From assembly GCA_017302295.1 (NCBI GenBank), contig JAFLDS010000006.1:62001-126000 (forward strand): DNA of 64,000 nucleotides, in the 5' to 3' direction. Shown one piece after another: positions 17,822 to 26,052 of the stretch (position 1 is the stretch's first letter; every line of letters begins with the position of its first letter). The DNA comes from Thauera sp. (GTDB taxonomy: Bacteria > Pseudomonadota > Gammaproteobacteria > Burkholderiales > Rhodocyclaceae). The notes below the pieces were generated by a model. The model saw nothing but the letters and a program-made list of their open reading frames with translations. It did not search any database and was not told the DNA's origin. The translations under genes were made by a program, and so were the position numbers.

Positions 17822-20530
17822 ATGAGCCCCACCGAAGCAATCCAGCCCACTCGCCCCGAATGGGCGGAGCGAACTGACGCCCTCATCAGCGAAATGTTCG
17901 CGGAGTCAGTCTCATACGTCGAGCGAGCCGGACGCCTAACCGTCATCACCTCGACCCGACCAACGACGCAGGGAAAACGCCTCCGCAAGGGAAACGGCGG
18001 CTCGATCATCAAGGAACAACCGGACAACCTCCTCGAAGGCCACGCGCGCTTGCGGTTCTTCGAGACACCGGAGGATGTCGCCGACATTCTCGTCAGCCTG
18101 ACCGACGCCGACGCCCTCAGCCCACAGGTTCCGCGAACCGAGGCGCACCCCGTTCGCCTCAAGACGATCAAGGCGTCGCAGTCCGACGCCTGGGCACACA
18201 CCCGAAGCGCCGCCCACTTCCACGCCCACAACGGGCGGTCCGTCCTCGTCATCGACTTCGACCCAGCGGAAGGCGGCGACGTGGGCAAGGAAGCACTCTA
18301 CGCCGCCGTCCTCGATGCAGCCCCCGGCCTCAAGGACGCGGGTTGTGTGTGGTGGGCTTCCTCCTCGTCCTTCGTCTTCGACGGAGAGCGGCAGGTTACC
18401 GGGCTCAAGGGACAACGGTTGTACTTCCTGACCGAGGACGGCACCGATACGGAACGCGTCCTCAAGGCCATCAACAAGCGCGCTTGGCTCGCCGGACGCG
18501 GCCGGGTTGAAGTGTCGGCAGCCGGCAGCCTCCTCGTGCGCGGCCTCGCAGATGAAGCGATGGCAACCGCAGCGCGACTCGACTACATCGGCGGCAGCGT
18601 CTGCGAGCCTCCGCTATCCCAACGCCGCCCCCGCCCTGAGGTGCTCTGTTCAGGCGGGTTCGTCGATACCCGGGTCGCCGTCCCCGACCTCAGTCGGGAG
18701 GAGGAAGTCGAATATCAGCGCCTTCTCGCGGAGGCGAAGCGCGACCGCGCCCCCGAGGCGGAGCGCATCAGGGCGGAGCGCGCCGCCACGCGGGAGGGGG
18801 AGCAGGTACGCGCCCTGACCTCGTCCGGCATACCCGACCAGGAAGCGCAGCATCGGGCAAAAGCGACCACCGCCTCGCTGAACGTGGGCGAGTTGTGCGG
18901 CGACTTCACGATCATCCTCGCCCACGGCGAGCGCGTAACCGTCGCCGACCTCCTCGCCGACAAGGAGCGATTCGACGGCGAGGCGTGCCGCGATCCGGTC
19001 GAGCCGGAATACTGCGGCGGCAAGGTTGTCGCTCACATCAACCTGAGCGGACGCGAGCCGAACATCTACAGCCACGCCCACGGCGGCAAGCGGTACGCCC
19101 TCGTCGAGCATCCGTCCGAGGCGGCGCGCAAGTCCGCCGACATCGGACTAGAGCCCGGCGCCCTCACGTTCGAGGGGGAGCGCGGCAAGCGGCGCACGCT
19201 CGAAGCCTCGCACGCTGCAACGAAGATCGCGGCAGCCCTCCAACACCGTTACGGGTACAAGGCGGCCGATGATCTTTGGTACGAGTGGCAGGGTTCGCAC
19301 TGGGCGGCGGACGGCAGATCACAGCGCATCGCCCGCGCCGTGCATACTGCGCTCGAAGTGGGGTTCGCGCCTTGCGGCTTCTCCGCCTCGACCGCCGACG
19401 GCATCCTCCGCCTGTTGCAATCGGGCGGACGCCTCGACCTCGCGCTCGCAGACGGAGCGCACTTCCTACCATTCAGGAACGGCCTCCTCGACCTGAGGAC
19501 AAGGACGCTCGCGCCGCACAACCCCGCCGCCGGCCTCGACTGGTGCCTCGCCCACGACTTCGACCCCGAGGCGGATTGTCCGACCATCAAGACTTGGTTG
19601 AAGGGTGCGCTTCGAGGCGATGAGGCGTTGGTCGAGTTTGTCCGCGCCGCCGCCGCCGCTGTTCTCACGGGACGGTATGACCTGCAAAAATTCGTGTATC
19701 TCCGGGGACGAGCGGGAACGGGCAAAGGAACCTTTCTGCGCCTCCTCACTGCGATGATGGGCTCCGGTAACGTACATTCAACCAGCCTCGCAGCCCTGGA
19801 AAAGGACCAGTTCGAGACCGCAGCAATCCAAGGCAAGCGGCTCGTCATCATCGCCGACGCATCAAGGCACGGCGGCAGCGTCGAAACCCTCCTAAACCTC
19901 ACAGGCGGCGACCCGGTTCGCCTCCGCAGGATGCACAAAGAGGCGTCCTCGTTCGTGTTCAAAGGGGTTGTCGTCGTCGCATCGAACGACGAACTCGTAA
20001 CGAACAACCCTTCGAGCGCACTGCAGCGGCGTCGCCTGAATGTTCCTTTCGAGCGGGTAGCGACCGAGGCGGAAAAAATGGAATGGGCTCGACGAGGTGG
20101 CGAGGAGGTGGTTCTACATTCGGAACTTCCCGGCCTCGTGAATTGGCTACTCGCCCTCGACGCCGATGAAGTGGCGAGCGCGCTACGCAATCCCCCGGCT
20201 GCCGTGCGGGAGGCGAACGACACGGCGGAAGAGGCGAACAACCACCTCGCCCGATGGATGAAGGCGCGTTGTGCCCCTGCCCCTGCCCACGTCACGGCCT
20301 GGGGGAAAGCGACCGACCCCTCAGCAGACAGTCTCTACTCATCCTTCATTCACTTCTGCCAGGGGGAGCGCGTTAATCCGTTCGCCCTCAACCGGTTCAA
20401 GGATTTGGTCCGGGAGACGGCCGGCACCCTGGGATGGGAGGTGAGCGTCGGCCCGCTGGACCGAGAGCGCAGCGGCCGCTATGGCGTGCGCGGCCTCAGG
20501 CTGTTGGAGGTGGGCGAGCGGGAAGACTAA
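17822..20530 (+). CDS. Primase-helicase (P4 alpha / D5-like) of the element
   Basis: This 902-residue replication protein appears to have an N-terminal primase-like half with an acidic pair in VLVIDFDPAEGG (Asp145 and Asp147), and a C-terminal superfamily 3 helicase. The helicase shows Walker A GRAGTGKGTF (Lys635), a Walker B-like VIIADASRHGG near residue 680, and a sensor region VVVASNDELVTNN. A D5-type C-terminal domain (SSFIHFCQGERVNPFALNRFKDLV) follows. Such proteins initiate at, unwind and prime an iteron-type origin of satellites and plasmids. A roughly 340-bp iteron array begins 77 bp downstream, a natural origin for it. It is the only large gene besides the integrase. Confidence 0.88.
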   Translation: MSPTEAIQPTRPEWAERTDALISEMFAESVSYVERAGRLTVITSTRPTTQGKRLRKGNGGSIIKEQPDNLLEGHARLRFFETPEDVADILVSLTDADALSPQVPRTEAHPVRLKTIKASQSDAWAHTRSAAHFHAHNGRSVLVIDFDPAEGGDVGKEALYAAVLDAAPGLKDAGCVWWASSSSFVFDGERQVTGLKGQRLYFLTEDGTDTERVLKAINKRAWLAGRGRVEVSAAGSLLVRGLADEAMATAARLDYIGGSVCEPPLSQRRPRPEVLCSGGFVDTRVAVPDLSREEEVEYQRLLAEAKRDRAPEAERIRAERAATREGEQVRALTSSGIPDQEAQHRAKATTASLNVGELCGDFTIILAHGERVTVADLLADKERFDGEACRDPVEPEYCGGKVVAHINLSGREPNIYSHAHGGKRYALVEHPSEAARKSADIGLEPGALTFEGERGKRRTLEASHAATKIAAALQHRYGYKAADDLWYEWQGSHWAADGRSQRIARAVHTALEVGFAPCGFSASTADGILRLLQSGGRLDLALADGAHFLPFRNGLLDLRTRTLAPHNPAAGLDWCLAHDFDPEADCPTIKTWLKGALRGDEALVEFVRAAAAAVLTGRYDLQKFVYLRGRAGTGKGTFLRLLTAMMGSGNVHSTSLAALEKDQFETAAIQGKRLVIIADASRHGGSVETLLNLTGGDPVRLRRMHKEASSFVFKGVVVVASNDELVTNNPSSALQRRRLNVPFERVATEAEKMEWARRGGEEVVLHSELPGLVNWLLALDADEVASALRNPPAAVREANDTAEEANNHLARWMKARCAPAPAHVTAWGKATDPSADSLYSSFIHFCQGERVNPFALNRFKDLVRETAGTLGWEVSVGPLDRERSGRYGVRGLRLLEVGERED

Positions 20531-20570
20531 CGCCGCGCCTCGCCGCGACGCCTCGACAGCCTCAACCTTC

Positions 20571-20589
20571 AGCCCGGCCCGTCCGGGCT
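20571..20589 (+). terminator. Possible terminator after primase-helicase
   Basis: The 7-bp stem AGCCCGG/CCGGGCT with a 5-nt loop is followed by GGGTTGTTTCT. It is weak because the T tract is short and offset. Confidence 0.4.
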
Positions 20590-20621
20590 GGGTTGTTTCT
20601 GCGAGGTGATGAAGTTTCGGA

Positions 20622-20665
20622 GAAGTTTCCCCGGGATGAAGAAGTTCCGGGGAAACTTCTTCATC
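20622..20665. repeat. Two overlapping, mutually exclusive perfect hairpins
   Basis: GAAGTTTCCCCGG at 20622-20634 pairs perfectly with 20647-20659 (13 bp). GATGAAGAAGTT at 20635-20646 pairs perfectly with 20654-20665 (12 bp). The two right arms overlap, so only one can form at a time. The second contains iteron-like sequence. Confidence 0.8.
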
Positions 20666-20700
20666 GCCTCAAACCCAGCAACGGCGCGGGTTCCAGCCGA
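20666..20700 (+). repeat. 35-bp direct repeat, copy A
   Basis: It matches 20855-20889 with a single mismatch (G in place of A near its centre), is 189 bp from copy B, and is followed by the tandem iterons. Confidence 0.85.
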
Positions 20701-20854
20701 ACGATGAAGTTGATGAAGTTGATGAAGTGATAAGTTTGGAAAAAATCTGAGCGAGCGCGCACCGCTGCCCCCGCCCTTCCGAGGTTGTCTGTCGGAACGG
20801 GTGGATTGATTTTTTGGAGTAACTAGAAAAATACTTCATCAACTTCATCAAACA

Positions 20855-20889
20855 GCCTCAAACCCAGCAACGGCACGGGTTCCAGCCGA
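20855..20889 (+). repeat. 35-bp direct repeat, copy B
   Basis: This is the second copy of the repeat at 20666-20700. It follows the two inverted iterons at 20833-20849 and runs into the iteron at 20888. Confidence 0.85.
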
Positions 20890-20945
20890 TGAAGTCCTCT
20901 CCGCAAGACTTCATCACGACTTCATCACTTCATCACGACTTCATC

Positions 20946-21487
20946 GCCTCGACACCTCATCACCTCGACAGCGGCAGCAGAGCGCGCCGCCGACCAACGC
21001 CGCAGACGCCCCCACTTTTTCTAGGGCCACGACCACGCCTCCGCCCCCGCCCCCGATCAACACCCGGCACCACCGGCGAAACTTGTGTGCGCACGCACGA
21101 GGGGGGGGGCGAGGAATGTTGCTCCAACCTCAACAGCCAGGAGCGCCCCTGCCCCTTCGTTTTAGCGGGATTGGACTTTGGGACTATTTTTCCTCTTGTG
21201 AAATTACATCTCATTCCGCGAAATCCGGCACTACACCCGCGCTTTTTCCTGACGGACGAGAATACATACAACTTTTCTCGTTTATAAACACCACTTATCC
21301 ATTAATAATCAAGCTACTAGACAACTCCGCACGCCGTTTTCTAGTAGATAAAAACGCTTGCGTTTCACATCAGCAACTTGAGCGAGACGGCACGGGAGCT
21401 AAACGTCCTGAAGCCTTGGGAGGTTGTGGAAGGCGAGGCGGAAGCACCGGAGACAGGCGCAACACCTTGAATGACATCCGCACAACT
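20946..21487. other. Non-coding right part of the element
   Basis: No convincing gene is present. The first 150 bp are pyrimidine-rich and end in a run of nine G (21101-21109). From about 21165 the composition becomes markedly AT-rich. Inverted repeats are CTACTAGA/TCTAGTAG (21314-21321 with 21340-21347) and AAACGC-TT-GCGTTT (21352-21365). Open frames across this stretch have no protein-like character and overlap the repeats. Confidence 0.6.
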
Positions 21488-21529
21488 TTGTGCAACGGTT
21501 GTGCAAGTTGTGCAAGAATCCTTGCACAA
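21488..21529. promoter_or_regulatory. Right cluster of TTGTGCAA arm-type integrase sites
   Basis: There are three direct copies of TTGTGCAA (21488-21495, 21499-21506, 21508-21515) and one inverted copy (21522-21529). The octamer matches the pair near the left end. All lie within 120 bp of the right attachment site, as arm sites of tyrosine integrases do. Confidence 0.7.
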
Positions 21530-21541
21530 GTCGGGACCACG

Positions 21542-21580
21542 AAAGAAAAACGGGCTAGCTAGTTTCATAGCTAACCCGTT
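21542..21580 (-). terminator. Element-supplied terminator for restored erpA
   Basis: On the minus strand, AACGGGTTAGCT and AGCTAGCCCGTT pair (11 of 12 bp) around an 8-nt loop and are followed by a T-rich run, 24 bp after the erpA stop. It lies inside the element and takes the place of the native hairpin now stranded at 15896-15925. Confidence 0.75.
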
Positions 21581-21603
21581 GTTTTCTAACCTTTTCTATC
21601 AGA

Positions 21604-21680
21604 TCAGACAGAGAAGGACGAACCACAGCCGCAGGTGCTGGTGGCGTTAGGATTGCGAATCACGAACTGCGAGCCTTCCA
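21604..21680 (-). repeat. attR: 77-bp direct repeat within erpA
   Basis: Every base matches 15948-16024. To the right of 21680 the sequence is continuous erpA, while to the left of 21604 it is element sequence. Confidence 0.93.
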
Positions 21681-21954
21681 GGCCTTCGGAGTAATCGATC
21701 TCGGCACCAAGCAGGTACTGGTAGCTCATCGGGTCGATGAGCAGAGTCACACCATTCTTCTCGTAAGCCGTATCGTCCTCATTCACTTCCTCGTCGAAAG
21801 TGAAGCCGTACTGGAAGCCGGAGCAGCCACCGCCGGACACGAACACACGAAGTTTCAGACCGGGATTGCCTTCCTCTTCGATCAACTCGCGAACCTTGTT
21901 CGCGGCGCTATCGGTAAAGACGAGAATTTCGGGGGTTTCAGCAACAGCGTTCAT
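21604..21954 (-). CDS. erpA: Iron-sulfur cluster insertion protein ErpA (3' end restored by the element)
   Basis: This is a 116-residue A-type Fe-S carrier that delivers clusters to apoproteins. The three cluster ligands are Cys44 (GGGCSG), Cys108 and Cys110 (STCGCGSSF). Length and sequence are normal, so the protein should be functional. The last 77 bp (about residue 92 to stop) also occur at 15948-16024. They form the right attachment site, and the present C-terminus may partly derive from the element. The gene follows argC by 92 bp on the same strand. Confidence 0.96.
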   Translation of the reverse strand: MNAVAETPEILVFTDSAANKVRELIEEEGNPGLKLRVFVSGGGCSGFQYGFTFDEEVNEDDTAYEKNGVTLLIDPMSYQYLLGAEIDYSEGLEGSQFVIRNPNATSTCGCGSSFSV

Positions 21955-22046
21955 ATTTTCTCCTCTGCAGGGGGTATGGGACGGATGATGCGCCATCCGT
22001 CCCTTTATCGTCAAAATCTGATTGTGCAGCGCGTTACAAGTTCCCT

Positions 22047-23075
22047 TCAGGGGCTGACAGGAACAATATCGAGTCCGGTCGACTCGTCGAAGCCGAACAT
22101 GATGTTGAGGTTCTGCACCGCCTGGCCCGCCGCACCTTTCACCAGGTTGTCGATCACCGACAGCACGACGACGGTGTCGCCACCCTGCGGCCGATGCACC
22201 GCGATGCGGCACATGTTGGAAGCGCGCACCGAGCGCGTCTCCGGGTGGCTGCCGGCCGGCATCACATCGACGAAAGGCTCGCCGGCAAAGCGCTGCTCGT
22301 ACAACGCCTGCAGGTCGACGTCCTTCGTCAGGCGCCCATACAGCGTGGCGTGGATGCCACGGATCAACGGTGTCAGGTGCGGCACGAAGGTCAGCCCCAC
22401 CGGCTGCCCGGCGAAGCGCGTCAGCCCCTGACGGATCTCCGGCAGGTGACGGTGGCCCGGCACGCCATAGGCCTTGAAGCTGTCGGCCGCCTCCGGGAAC
22501 AAGGTATGCACCTCCGCCTTGCGGCCCGCCCCCGACACGCCGGACTTGGCGTCGGCGATCAAGTTGCCGAGCTCGACCACGCCAGCCTCGACCAGGGGCA
22601 GGAAGCCGAGCTGCACCGCGGTCGGGTAGCAGCCGGGGTTGGCGAGCACACGCGCCTTGCGGATCTTGTCGCGACTGGTCTCGGGCAGTCCATACACCGC
22701 CTCGGCAACGAGTTCGGGCGCGGCGTGCTTCATGCCGTACCACTTCTCCCATTCGGCGACGTCGGTGATACGGAAATCGGCGGCCAGGTCGATCACGCGC
22801 ACACCGGCGGCAACCAGCTCGGCCGCCTGCTGCATGGCGATGCCGTTCGGGGTGGCGAAGAACACCGCGTCACACTGGTCGAGCGCAGCATCCTGCGGCG
22901 TGACGAATTTCAGATTCACACGGCCCCGCAGGCTCGGGAACATCTCCGACACCGCCATGCCCGCCTCACCGCGCGAAGTGATGGCGACGAGCTCGACCTG
23001 CGGGTGACGCGACAACAGCCGCAGCAACTCCACGCCGGTGTATCCCGTACCGCCTACAACGCCCACCTTGATCAT
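22047..23075 (-). CDS. argC: N-acetyl-gamma-glutamyl-phosphate reductase
   Basis: This 342-residue NADPH-dependent reductase performs the third step of arginine biosynthesis. The Rossmann motif [18 protein letters not shown] is at the N-terminus and the catalytic cysteine is Cys149 in NPGCYPT. The later SGAGRKAE and GHRHLPEI motifs also match. It is upstream of erpA on the same strand and probably co-transcribed with it. Confidence 0.96.
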   Translation of the reverse strand: MIKVGVVGGTGYTGVELLRLLSRHPQVELVAITSRGEAGMAVSEMFPSLRGRVNLKFVTPQDAALDQCDAVFFATPNGIAMQQAAELVAAGVRVIDLAADFRITDVAEWEKWYGMKHAAPELVAEAVYGLPETSRDKIRKARVLANPGCYPTAVQLGFLPLVEAGVVELGNLIADAKSGVSGAGRKAEVHTLFPEAADSFKAYGVPGHRHLPEIRQGLTRFAGQPVGLTFVPHLTPLIRGIHATLYGRLTKDVDLQALYEQRFAGEPFVDVMPAGSHPETRSVRASNMCRIAVHRPQGGDTVVVLSVIDNLVKGAAGQAVQNLNIMFGFDESTGLDIVPVSP

Positions 23076-23149
23076 TTCGGTTCCTCGCCAGATGTGAAAC
23101 AGCCGCGATTATCGCATCACGAAGGTTTCAGGGAACCGCTTGTCGACAT

Positions 23150-25192
23150 TCAGTGCATGCGCCCGAGCTTGCGGTACAGCGTATTGCGGCTGACCCCCAG
23201 CCGTCGCGCCGCCGCCGAGATGTTGCCGCCCACTTCGCGCATCACGCTGGCGATCGCCTCGAGCTTGATCTCGTCCAGGCTGCGCGCTTCGCCACCGGCT
23301 GGGTGGGGCGATTCGGCGGCGGCCACCGGCGCCGCCTGCTCGCCCCGCGCACGCGGCGGCACGTGCTCGAACGGAGCATTGCCGAACAGGTCCTCGGGCA
23401 GATGCACCGGCAGCAGGCAGGTTTCGTCGTCGTCCATCAGCGCTACGGCGAGGCGCAGTACGTTGTGCAGCTGCCGGATGTTGCCCGGCCACGCGAAGCT
23501 CTCGAAGAAACCCATCACCTCGACGCTGATCGACACGCCCGAGCGCCCCACCTCGGCCAGTTCATCCTCCAGGATGGCGTTCACCAGGGCGCCGATGTCG
23601 CTGCGCTCGCGCAGCGGCGGCAGCGTTACGGTCAGGCCGTTGATACGGTAGTAAAGGTCCTCCCGAAAATCGCCCGCAGCCACTGCCTCGCGCAGGGCGC
23701 GATGTGTGGCGCACACGAGCGAGATATCCACCGGGATCGACTTGGTCGAGCCGACCGGCGACACGCATCGCTCCTGCAGCACGCGCAGCAGCCTCGTCTG
23801 CATGGAGAGAGGCATGTCGCCGATCTCGTCGAGAAAAAGCGTGCCGCCATGTGCGAGTTGCACCTTGCCCACCGAACCCTCGCGCCGCGCGCCGGTGAAG
23901 GCGCCGCCGACGTAGCCGAAAAGCTCGGATTCGATCAAGTTCTCGGGAATCGCAGCGCAGTTGACCGCGACGAAGGGCCCACCCGAGCGCGGACCGCTAT
24001 TGTGGAAGGCCCGGGCGAAGAGCTCCTTGCCCACCCCGGACTCGCCCTGAATGAGCAGGGGGATGCCCTTGCCTTCGATCCGCGCCGCGCGATCCAGCGC
24101 ACGTTTTAGCCGTTCGTCGCCGATCGCCAGGCTGGTCAGCGAGACTTCGCCGCGGCGACTGCCGGGTCCCGCCGCGGCCGTCTTCGCCCGCCCATCGGCG
24201 TCTGTGCCCGCCGTTGCCGCTGCGCGAGACTGCACATGCGGATTGCCCACCATCAGCGGACGCAGCGAGCGGATCTGCACGTAGAGTTCGCCACCGTGTC
24301 GCAAATCCAGCTTGAGCAAGGCGTTCGGCGCCGCCGATGCCCGATCCAGGATGGCGCCGAAACCGATCCTGAACAGGCCGCCGAAGTTCGAAAACGTCCC
24401 GCTCTGCGCCGCGCGCGCCAGCCATTCACGGCCAATGCCGTTTGCGCCCAGGATCGTGCCATCGACGCCGAGGGCAAGCATGCCCTCCTGCAGGCTGCCC
24501 AGATACTCGGGCCGCGAGTGGAAGGCGACGAGGATGTCGTTCGGGAATTCCGCCTCGAACAACCGCTTCTCCAGCAACTGGACGGAGAGTCGCACCAGGC
24601 CCAGGGTGTGCCGCTGCGGCGTGCGGCAATCGCCCGATATGTCGAGCACGCCGGCCAATTCGCCATGCGCACCGAAAATCGGCGCCGCGCTGCAGGTCAG
24701 AAAGCTGTGGCAGTCGAGATAGTGTTCGGAGCCCAGCACCTCGATGGAGACGCGGTCGGTGATCGTCGTGCCGATACCGTTGGTTCCGCGCTGCGCCTCG
24801 CTCCAGCACGCGCCGGGCTGCAGCGCGACGCGCCCCGCCTTGCTGACGAAGGACGGATCGCCCAGGCTGTGGATGACCATGCCATCGACGTCAGCGAGCA
24901 TGACCATGCTGCCCGATGCACGGATCTGCTCGAAAACGTGCTCCATCACGCCGCCAGCCTGCGCCAGCAGCGCCGCGTTGCGCTCACGCGATTCCACCAG
25001 TTGCAGGCGTCCGGCGGTCTCGACCGGCCGATTGTCCGCATGGTCGAGCCCGCTGTCCCGGCAGCGCTGCCATGAACGCAGGATCAGCGGCGACACGTCC
25101 TGCTCGGGGACGATCCCGTCGTTGAAGAACTTCTCGCGCGCGATCGCGATATTGCCCTCGCGCGAGCTCTTCGGCTGGATGGAACCCAACAT
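23150..25192 (-). CDS. AcoR-like sigma-54-dependent activator
   Basis: This 680-residue regulator has a GAF-type sensor (about residues 75-190), a PAS-like segment (about 225-330), and an AAA+ domain with Walker A GESGVGKELFARAFH (about 382-396). It also has the sigma-54 contact loop GAFTGA (about 430) and a Fis-type helix-turn-helix at the C-terminus (NISAAARRLGVSRNTLYRKL). The architecture is that of AcoR, which responds to small alcohols or ketones. It stands at the left edge of the methylotrophy island. A perfect -24/-12 promoter precedes xoxF at 50.5 kb, which makes this protein a good candidate xoxF activator (inference). Confidence 0.92.
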   Translation of the reverse strand: MLGSIQPKSSREGNIAIAREKFFNDGIVPEQDVSPLILRSWQRCRDSGLDHADNRPVETAGRLQLVESRERNAALLAQAGGVMEHVFEQIRASGSMVMLADVDGMVIHSLGDPSFVSKAGRVALQPGACWSEAQRGTNGIGTTITDRVSIEVLGSEHYLDCHSFLTCSAAPIFGAHGELAGVLDISGDCRTPQRHTLGLVRLSVQLLEKRLFEAEFPNDILVAFHSRPEYLGSLQEGMLALGVDGTILGANGIGREWLARAAQSGTFSNFGGLFRIGFGAILDRASAAPNALLKLDLRHGGELYVQIRSLRPLMVGNPHVQSRAAATAGTDADGRAKTAAAGPGSRRGEVSLTSLAIGDERLKRALDRAARIEGKGIPLLIQGESGVGKELFARAFHNSGPRSGGPFVAVNCAAIPENLIESELFGYVGGAFTGARREGSVGKVQLAHGGTLFLDEIGDMPLSMQTRLLRVLQERCVSPVGSTKSIPVDISLVCATHRALREAVAAGDFREDLYYRINGLTVTLPPLRERSDIGALVNAILEDELAEVGRSGVSISVEVMGFFESFAWPGNIRQLHNVLRLAVALMDDDETCLLPVHLPEDLFGNAPFEHVPPRARGEQAAPVAAAESPHPAGGEARSLDEIKLEAIASVMREVGGNISAAARRLGVSRNTLYRKLGRMH

Positions 25193-25263
25193 CGCCTTCT
25201 CCTTCCCTCGACGCCTGAAGCGCGACGAAAATCCTGTGTCAGGACTTTCTTATAGTGATGCGC

Positions 25264-25275
25264 CAAAAAGTAGCA
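25264..25275 (+). promoter_or_regulatory. CAAAAAGTAGCA motif shared with the xoxF upstream region
   Basis: CAAAAAGTAGCA lies 72 bp before the start of the sigma-54 activator gene. The same 12-mer occurs at 50364-50375, 137 bp before the -24 box of the xoxF promoter, and both continue with a similar pyrimidine-rich stretch ending in CCA. It is a candidate activator binding site. Two occurrences alone are weak proof. Confidence 0.4.
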
Positions 25276-25347
25276 TCTGCACCACCATGAAGCAACCGCT
25301 TGAGGACCAATCTGCTCGAATGACTGACCCGAACGGATCGAAGTGGT

Positions 25348-26052
25348 TCAGGCTGGATGCCTGGTCGGCCATCCCTCTGGCCGCAGCTGCGCCAGGGTGG
25401 GCCAGCCCAGCACCTCGGCGCGCGCGCGCAGGCCCGCATCGGGCGACACCGCCACCGGGTGGCTGACGGCCGCAAGCAGCGGGAGATCGCTGGCTGAATC
25501 GGAGTAGAAGTGCGTGCGGGCAAAATCCCCCAGACACTCGCCGCGGCGCTCGAGCCACTGCCGGACCCGATCCAGCTTCGCCGCACCGTGGCACAGCGCC
25601 CCCTCGATCTCGCCACTGAAGCGGCCATCGGCGCTGCGGGCGGCCTCACTTGCAATCAGGTGCTCGACGCCGAAGGCATCGGCGAAGGGTCGTGCGATCG
25701 AGCGGGTCGTCGCGGTGACGATGCAACACAGGTGTCCGGCCCGCTGGTGCGACGCGACCACTTCCAGCGCCCCCGCAGGGAGTTGCCCCGCCAGGCTGAG
25801 GGCAAAACGCGCCTGCCACTGCGACGCTTCCTCCGCGCTGAGGCCCATCAGGCTGCGCAACACGAAGCGGTGCAGCGTCGCAGCGTCGCCCTGCCCCGCG
25901 ACATAGCGCATGCACAGCGCGAGATAGGCTTCGTCGAGGCCTGGCTCGAGCGCGCCCTCGGCGATCAGGAAGCGCACCCACTGCATCCCGCTGTCGAATG
26001 GGATCAGGGTGAAATCGAGATCGAACAGCGCCAGCTCGCGTTCAGCCGCCAT
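25348..26052 (-). CDS. HAD-family (SerB-like subfamily IB) phosphatase
   Basis: This 234-residue protein has the HAD motif I DLDFTL, with Asp11 as predicted nucleophile and Asp13 as acid/base. A serine/threonine motif (IVTATTRS) and motif III/IV (HFYSDSASDLPLL) are also present. The start at 26052 overlaps the pabBC 3' end by 11 bp, and the longer frame lies wholly within pabBC. In this place it may remove a phosphate in pterin, pABA or cofactor metabolism, but the substrate is unknown. Confidence 0.85.
   Translation of the reverse strand: MAAERELALFDLDFTLIPFDSGMQWVRFLIAEGALEPGLDEAYLALCMRYVAGQGDAATLHRFVLRSLMGLSAEEASQWQARFALSLAGQLPAGALEVVASHQRAGHLCCIVTATTRSIARPFADAFGVEHLIASEAARSADGRFSGEIEGALCHGAAKLDRVRQWLERRGECLGDFARTHFYSDSASDLPLLAAVSHPVAVSPDAGLRARAEVLGWPTLAQLRPEGWPTRHPA

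Larger units (their letters stand above)
20607..20945. repeat. Iteron array (GATGAAGT), candidate replication origin of the element
   Basis: The octamer GATGAAGT occurs exactly five times on the plus strand (20608, 20703, 20712, 20721, 20888). It occurs six times inverted as ACTTCATC (20833, 20842, 20908, 20919, 20927, 20938). Three plus copies form a perfect 9-bp tandem (GATGAAGTT), and two inverted copies are also 9 bp apart. AT-rich bases lie between the two clusters (20729-20830). Multiple short iterons next to a primase-helicase gene are typical of an origin. Confidence 0.75.
15948..21680. mobile_element. Integrative satellite-like element inserted in the 3' end of erpA
   Basis: The segment is bounded by two identical 77-bp direct copies of the erpA 3' end, at 15948-16024 and 21604-21680. 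The unit between equivalent points is 5656 bp. Inside are a tyrosine integrase next to the left end, two small proteins, a primase-helicase and a roughly 1 kb non-coding part with iterons and integrase arm-type repeats. No capsid, tail, conjugation or portal genes are visible. This layout resembles P4-like phage satellites and small replicating integrative elements rather than a complete prophage. It uses a protein gene, not a tRNA, as target and restores the reading frame. Confidence 0.9.

Noticed and set aside
17822-20530. Reading the primase-helicase region as a full prophage
   Set aside because: No capsid, terminase, portal, tail or lysis gene is present between the two attachment sites.
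20889-21287. 132-codon open frame in the right part of the integrative element
   Set aside because: It begins inside the iteron array, is low-complexity (Pro/Arg/Ser), and ends in the AT-rich part. It has no ribosome-binding site or protein-like pattern.
21083-21562. 159-codon open frame before erpA
   Set aside because: It crosses a nine-G run, inverted repeats and the integrase arm sites, with no recognisable domain.
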